Shown here: piece by piece, positions 59,997 to 64,000 of the stretch | Numbering within the stretch: position 1 is the stretch's first letter | Layout of the letters: the number at the start of each line of letters is the position of its first letter | NCBI GenBank assembly: GCA_963693035.2 | Contig: CAXMMQ010000003.1 | Coordinates: forward strand, 620,001-684,000 | Length of the DNA stretch: 64,000 nucleotides | DNA from: Lichenicoccus sp963693035 | Lineage (GTDB): Bacteria > Pseudomonadota > Alphaproteobacteria > Acetobacterales > Acetobacteraceae | Reading direction: 5' to 3' | The notes under the pieces: model-generated | The model's database searches: none | Told to the model about the DNA's origin: nothing | Seen by the model: only the letters and a program-made list of their open reading frames with translations | Translations under genes and position numbers: made by a program

Positions 59997-61028
59997 ATGA
60001 CCCGCATGGACCAGAAGCTGCGCCGCATACGCGCAGGCCACTACACCCACGCCGACTTCATGATCGCGGACGCCAAGGACGCCGACATGGGCGGCGGCAT
60101 CCGCATGGGTGGCCCACGCCGCAGGAGGGACGGCAGCACCGACGGCTGGCGCACCCGCCGCGAGTTCCTCGACAGCATCAAGGCGGTCGTGGCGCAGGAC
60201 ATCGTCGACATCATGCTGGTCTCGGCGTCGAACCTCGAGGTGCTGACCGAGGAAGGCACCTTCTCGGGCAGCCAGGTGCAGACCGCGATACGCGCCAACG
60301 AGACCACCGACGTCTGGGGCGGCCTGCGGCACGGCAACTACGTCACCCACAAATCGATCCCGCACAGCTCCGCGGTGCTGCCGCGCATCATGCACGGCAC
60401 CGCGACTGCGACCCCGGACGCACAGCTCACCGGCACCGATCTCGGCCTGTATTCGATGACGATCAATAACGACCTCGCCGCCGACCTCGCCTCGCTCGAG
60501 GCCTACAAGGCGTTCCGTGCCGAGGCGAGCCAGATCGGCTTCCGGCATTTCCTCGAGGTGTTCAACCCGAACACCGAGACCGGGCTGGATCGCGACGCCA
60601 TCGGCTGCCTGCTGAACGACCATATCGTGCGCTGCCTCGCCGGCGTGATGAAGGCCGACCGCCCGCTGTTCCTCAAGATCCCGTTCAACGGACCGGCCGC
60701 GCTGGAGGAGCTCGCGACCTTCGACCCGTCGATCGTGGTTGGGGTGCTCGGCGGCGGTGCCGGCACCACGCGCGACACCTTCGAGCTGGTGCATCAGGCG
60801 GAGCGGCATGGCGCGCGGCTGGCGCTGTTCGGCCGCAAGATCAATCTCGCCGAGGACCCGCTGGCGCTGATCGCGCTGATGCGCCGGGTAGTGGACCAGG
60901 CGATCGCTCCCGCCGAAGCGGTGCGGGCATATCACGGTGGCCTGCAGGAGGCCGACATCACCCCGGCACGGGCGCTGGAGGACGATCTCGCGATCACCGA
61001 GGCGCCGTTGCAGCACGCGAAGCGCTAG
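59997..61028 (+). CDS. TIM-barrel aldolase-like protein (DhnA/LacD-type, tentative)
   Basis: A 343-residue protein with no certain family. The N-terminal RIRAGHYTHADFMIADAKDA and a basic patch (GGPRRRRDG) are unusual. The C-terminal half resembles class I aldolases of the DhnA/LacD type: FLKIPFNGPAALEEL (possible Schiff-base Lys), IVVGVLGGGAGTTRDTFELV and LALFGRKINLAEDPLAL (phosphate loop). The middle holds ILVSASNLEVL-like and FRHFLEVFNPNTETG stretches. It follows the SDR by 29 bases with AGGAAG upstream, so it may cleave the phosphorylated ketose made by the kinase. Confidence 0.6.
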   Translation: MTRMDQKLRRIRAGHYTHADFMIADAKDADMGGGIRMGGPRRRRDGSTDGWRTRREFLDSIKAVVAQDIVDIMLVSASNLEVLTEEGTFSGSQVQTAIRANETTDVWGGLRHGNYVTHKSIPHSSAVLPRIMHGTATATPDAQLTGTDLGLYSMTINNDLAADLASLEAYKAFRAEASQIGFRHFLEVFNPNTETGLDRDAIGCLLNDHIVRCLAGVMKADRPLFLKIPFNGPAALEELATFDPSIVVGVLGGGAGTTRDTFELVHQAERHGARLALFGRKINLAEDPLALIALMRRVVDQAIAPAEAVRAYHGGLQEADITPARALEDDLAITEAPLQHAKR

Positions 61029-61123
61029 CCTCGGCACCCGCCGGCAGGAACAGCCGGGCGCGCCGCACGTTCGGACCAGCCGTCGGGCTGGCAGGGTCTG
61101 ACCCCACTTTGCTCAGGCCCGGC

Positions 61124-62323
61124 ATGTCACCGACGACGCATCTCGCCGCCATCAACCTGTTCACTGGGGACATCCAGGGCGGCCTCGGGCCGTTTCTGGC
61201 GACCTGGCTGGCGCAGGACGGACACTGGAACCCGGCCGCGATCGGGCTGGTCAACACCATCGTCGGGCTGAGCGCGCTGTTTCTCAACGGGCCGGCGGGG
61301 GCCCTGGTCGATCAGAGCGGCCGGCCGAGGCTGCTGGTGGCGCTCGCCTGCGCGGCCATCCTCGCCGGGACGCTGCTGATCCTGCCTTCGAGCGGTCTCG
61401 CCGAGATCTCCGGGGCGCAGTTCCTGGCGGCGGCGGGCGGCACGCTGGTCATGCCGGCTTTGACCGCGCTGACGCTGGGCATCGTCGGCAAGGACCGGTT
61501 TCCCCGCCAGCAGGGCCGCAACCAGGCCTTCAACCATGTCGGCATCCTGCTCGCCGCCCTGCTGATCCGCGCGGGCAGCCACATGCTCGGCAGCGGCGCC
61601 GCCTTCTGGGTGCTCGGCGGCATGTCGGTCGGCGCCATCGTCGCAGTCGCGACCACGCCATCCCGTGCCTGGAACGGACGGCGCGCGCATGGCTGGCAGG
61701 AGGACGAGCCTGATGACCACCGCCCTCGGCACGGCCTGGGCCGCGTGCTCGGCGACCGGCGCCTGCTGCTGGTGGCGGGCGCACTCGCCTTGTTCAATCT
61801 CGGCAACGGCACGATGCTGGCGCTGCTCGGCCAGCGGCTGGTGAGCCTGGGCTATGAGGCGACCGGCTGGACCGCCGACTACGTGATCGTGGCGCAGCTC
61901 ACCATGATCCCGGTAGCACTCTGGGCCGGCTCGCTAGCCGACCGTCGCGGCCGTAGGCGGCTGCTGCTGCTGGCGTTCGCGGCGCTGCCGCTGCGCGCGG
62001 CGCTGTCGTCGTTCGTCACCGATCCGGTCTGGCTGATCCCGGCGGAGATGCTGGACGGCCTGTCGTCGGGGCTGATCGGCGTCGCGGTCCCGATCGTCAT
62101 CGCCGACCTGACCTGGGGCAGCGGCCGGACACAGACCGCGCTCGGCGCGGTGAATGCGATCCAGGGGGCGGGCGGCGCGCTCTCGGGGCTGTTCGGCGGC
62201 GTCGTGGTGCACGTGATCGGCTGGACCGGCGGTTTCCTGGTGCTGGCGGTGCCGGCGCTGCTGGCCCTGCTGCTGGCGGCCTGCTTTGGTGAAGCCAAAG
62301 CCGGCTCCGGCTTGAGCCGATGA
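61124..62323 (+). CDS. MFS transporter
   Basis: A 399-residue permease with about eleven or twelve hydrophobic segments; FLNGPAGALVDQSGRPR is the loop 2-3 motif and WAGSLADRRGRRRLLLL its second-half copy. The central loop is acidic and histidine-rich (GWQEDEPDDHRPRH). It resembles the drug/sugar efflux branch. It lies 95 bases after the aldolase-like gene on the same strand; membership in that operon is uncertain. The ATG at 61124 was chosen over an upstream TTG. Confidence 0.82.
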   Translation: MSPTTHLAAINLFTGDIQGGLGPFLATWLAQDGHWNPAAIGLVNTIVGLSALFLNGPAGALVDQSGRPRLLVALACAAILAGTLLILPSSGLAEISGAQFLAAAGGTLVMPALTALTLGIVGKDRFPRQQGRNQAFNHVGILLAALLIRAGSHMLGSGAAFWVLGGMSVGAIVAVATTPSRAWNGRRAHGWQEDEPDDHRPRHGLGRVLGDRRLLLVAGALALFNLGNGTMLALLGQRLVSLGYEATGWTADYVIVAQLTMIPVALWAGSLADRRGRRRLLLLAFAALPLRAALSSFVTDPVWLIPAEMLDGLSSGLIGVAVPIVIADLTWGSGRTQTALGAVNAIQGAGGALSGLFGGVVVHVIGWTGGFLVLAVPALLALLLAACFGEAKAGSGLSR

Positions 62324-62410
62324 AGAGGTGCCATGCCGTGCGCGCGCTTGCCCGCGGCGCATGCCGCTTGCTACCCCCGGCACCGCCGCCCATCTCTGTC
62401 ACCCGGGCGG

Positions 62411-62484
62411 AAGGCAGGCACCCGGGCGCAGGGCGGGCAGCCGGGTGCAAGGTGGGCAGCCGGATGCGAGGCGGGCGCAGGCGC
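62411..62484. repeat. degenerate 19-base tandem repeat, about 4 units
   Basis: Units beginning at 62411, 62430, 62449 and 62468 share the pattern aaggcgggcagccgggtgc with two to five changes each; the last is shorter. They fill the gap between the MFS gene and asd and end 14 bases before the asd start, covering its likely promoter or leader. Confidence 0.75.
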
Positions 62485-62498
62485 AGCAGGGGAAGATC

Positions 62499-63530
62499 AT
62501 GGGGTATCGGGTAGCCGTCGTCGGCGCCACCGGGGCGGTCGGGCGCGAGATCATCAAGACGCTGTCCGAGCGCGAGTTCCCCGTCGACGAGATCGTGGCC
62601 CTCGCCTCGCCGCGCTCGACCGGCCAGGAGATCTCGTTCGGCGACAAGACCGTGCTCAAGGTGCGCAACCTCGAGACCTTCGACTTCAAGGGCTGGGACA
62701 TCGCGCTATTCTCGCCCGGGGCGGCGGTCTCGGCGATCCATGCGCCGCGTGCGGCGGCGGTCGGCTGCGTGGTCATCGACAACACCAGCCAGTTCCGCAT
62801 GGACCACGACGTGCCGCTGGTGGTGCCCGAGGTGAACCCGGACGCGCTGAAGAAGAACCTGAAGCGCCGCATCGTCGCCAACCCGAACTGCTCGACGATC
62901 CAGCTCGTGGTGGCGCTCAAGCCGCTGCACGACCTGTTCACCGCCAAGCGCGTGGTGGTCTCGACCTACCAGGCCGTGTCCGGCGCCGGCAAGGAGGGCA
63001 TGGACGAGTTGTTCACCCAGTCCAAGGGCACCTTCGTCAACGACGCCATCACCTCGGAGCAGTTCACCAAGCAGATCGCCTTCAACTGCATCCCGCACAT
63101 CGACCGCTTCATGGAGGACGGCTCGACCAAGGAGGAGTGGAAGATGGCGGTCGAGACCCGCAAGATCCTCGATCCCGACATCGCGGTGTTCGCCACCTGC
63201 GTGCGGGTGCCGGTGTTCATCGGCCATTCCGAGAGCGTGGTGGTCGAGTTCGAGGAGCCGGTGGACCTGGAGGAGGCGCGGGCGCGGCTGCGCGACAGCC
63301 CGGGCGTGATCCTGCACGACCACCGCGACGATGGCGGCTACGTGACCCCGGTCGAGTGCGTCGGCGAGGATGCGGTCTATGTCAGCCGGCTGCGCATCGA
63401 CCCCACGGTCAGGAACGGCCTCGCCTTCTGGTGCGTGGCCGACAACCTGCGAAAGGGGGCGGCGTTGAACGCGGTGCAGATCGCCGAGACGATGATCGCC
63501 TTCGACCTGTTCGGCCGGAAGGCTGCGTAA
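62499..63530 (+). CDS. asd: aspartate-semialdehyde dehydrogenase
   Basis: Reduces aspartyl phosphate for lysine, methionine and threonine synthesis. The 343-residue protein has VAVVGATGAVGREIIKTL at the NADP site, the active-site cysteine in VANPNCSTIQLVVAL, STYQAVSGAGKEGMDEL and the catalytic histidine region RVPVFIGHSESVVVEF. The ATG at 62499 is preceded by AGGGGAAG. sdhC begins 123 bases downstream, an order familiar from acetic acid bacteria. Confidence 0.95.
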   Translation: MGYRVAVVGATGAVGREIIKTLSEREFPVDEIVALASPRSTGQEISFGDKTVLKVRNLETFDFKGWDIALFSPGAAVSAIHAPRAAAVGCVVIDNTSQFRMDHDVPLVVPEVNPDALKKNLKRRIVANPNCSTIQLVVALKPLHDLFTAKRVVVSTYQAVSGAGKEGMDELFTQSKGTFVNDAITSEQFTKQIAFNCIPHIDRFMEDGSTKEEWKMAVETRKILDPDIAVFATCVRVPVFIGHSESVVVEFEEPVDLEEARARLRDSPGVILHDHRDDGGYVTPVECVGEDAVYVSRLRIDPTVRNGLAFWCVADNLRKGAALNAVQIAETMIAFDLFGRKAA

Positions 63531-63581
63531 CGGCGGAATGCTGCAGGGCAGAATTACAGGTGCGGTTTCATTGACCAGGGT

Positions 63582-63614
63582 CCGGGCCGGGCGTAGGACG
63601 ATTTGCCGGCCCGG
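63582..63614. terminator. GC-rich inverted repeat between asd and sdhC
   Basis: CCGGGCCGG pairs with CCGGCCCGG around a 15-base loop, about 50 bases after the asd stop. There is no U-run, so it may be a weak or factor-assisted terminator, or part of the sdh leader. Confidence 0.4.
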
Positions 63615-63653
63615 CCTTCCTGGCCGCGTTGCAGGAAAGCCCCCGGCCGCGTC

Positions 63654-64000
63654 ATGAAGGATATCCGCGACGCCCAGTACGTGGCGCACAGGAGCGACGG
63701 CGCCATCGTCCGCCGCCCGATGTCCCCGCACCTCCAGGTCTATCGTCCGCAGATCACGTCCGTCCTCTCGATCCTGAACCGAGCGACCTCGGTCGCGATC
63801 TCGGCCGGCACCGGCCTGCTGGTCTGGTGGCTGGTCGCCGCCGCCAGCGGGCCGAAGGCGTTCGCGACCGTGCAGCATGTGATCGCCAATCCGATCGGGC
63901 TGCTGGTGCTGTTCGGCTGGACGGTGTCGCTGGTCTATCACTTCTATGCCGGCATCCGGCACCTGGTCTGGGACAGCGGCCGCGGCTTCAGCCTGCCGGC
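63654..64000 (+). CDS. sdhC: succinate dehydrogenase cytochrome b556 subunit (5' part)
   Basis: The first 115 codons are in the window. They read RRPMSPHLQVYRPQITSVLS (quinone-site region), then LNRATSVAISAGTGLLVWWL (span 1) and WTVSLVYHFYAGIRHLVWDS with the heme-ligand histidine and the conserved GIRHL.WD. This is the membrane anchor of complex II that passes electrons to ubiquinone. The rest of sdhCDAB is presumably beyond the right edge. Confidence 0.92.
   Translation, partial: MKDIRDAQYVAHRSDGAIVRRPMSPHLQVYRPQITSVLSILNRATSVAISAGTGLLVWWLVAAASGPKAFATVQHVIANPIGLLVLFGWTVSLVYHFYAGIRHLVWDSGRGFSLP

Noticed and set aside
1..64000. tRNA, rRNA, insertion sequence, phage or integrase genes
   Set aside because: No cloverleaf, rRNA core sequence, transposase motif or att-like pair was recognised by eye. 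A tRNAscan or ISfinder search would settle this.

Overview
The window is GC-rich, gene-dense chromosomal DNA from an alphaproteobacterium. Family Acetobacteraceae (Rhodospirillales) is the best guess. This is an inference from gene content and order: dapF-mtaB-ftsY, psd-pssA, tkt-like/gap/pgk, asd followed by sdhC, a PaoABC-type aldehyde oxidoreductase and phaR. No rRNA, tRNA, CRISPR array, insertion sequence or phage gene was recognised.

Left part (1-12.5 kb): a truncated methyltransferase-like gene, two tandem paralogous membrane proteins that share an almost identical 0.5-kb block, a membrane protein fused to a spermidine-synthase-like domain, a TVP38/DedA-type membrane protein, a palindromic repeat and a DUF1697 gene. 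Then comes a PaoA-PaoB-PaoC molybdenum hydroxylase operon whose Tat leader is out of frame with its iron-sulfur subunit, and a phaR gene with an apparent one-base frameshift.

Housekeeping middle (12.7-28.4 kb): alcohol dehydrogenase, glyoxalase II, methyltransferase, phospholipid synthesis (psd, pssA), MFS transporter, DUF1223 protein, aldo/keto reductase, pepA-holC, cysQ-like phosphatase, tsaC, an FAD-linked oxidase and an exported amidase.

Sugar block 1 (28.8-35.8 kb): a run of genes on one strand for a UxaA/GarD-type dehydratase, a DapA-type lyase/dehydratase, a TIM-barrel sugar isomerase-like protein, a fused DhaK-DhaL kinase, a divergent triose-phosphate-isomerase paralogue and a 3-hydroxyacyl-CoA-dehydrogenase-fold enzyme. 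It reads as sugar-acid plus tetrulose (erythrulose-type) catabolism. A degenerate transketolase-like gene, gap and pgk follow.

41-51.5 kb: Nudix hydrolase, small secreted and cupin proteins, two MDR oxidoreductases, ftsY-mtaB-dapF, a SsuBC/TauBC-like ABC ATPase and permease, and zwf.

Sugar block 2 (51.6-62.3 kb): a leftward unit (DeoR regulator, DapA-type enzyme, FAD-linked oxidase) diverges from a rightward operon. The rightward operon encodes an ADP-dependent-kinase-family protein, a polyol/sugar ABC binding protein with two permeases but no ATPase, an SDR dehydrogenase and a TIM-barrel aldolase-like protein, and is followed by an MFS gene. This is the strongest candidate for an undescribed catabolic pathway: uptake, oxidation, phosphorylation and aldol cleavage. 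The window ends with asd and the start of sdhC.
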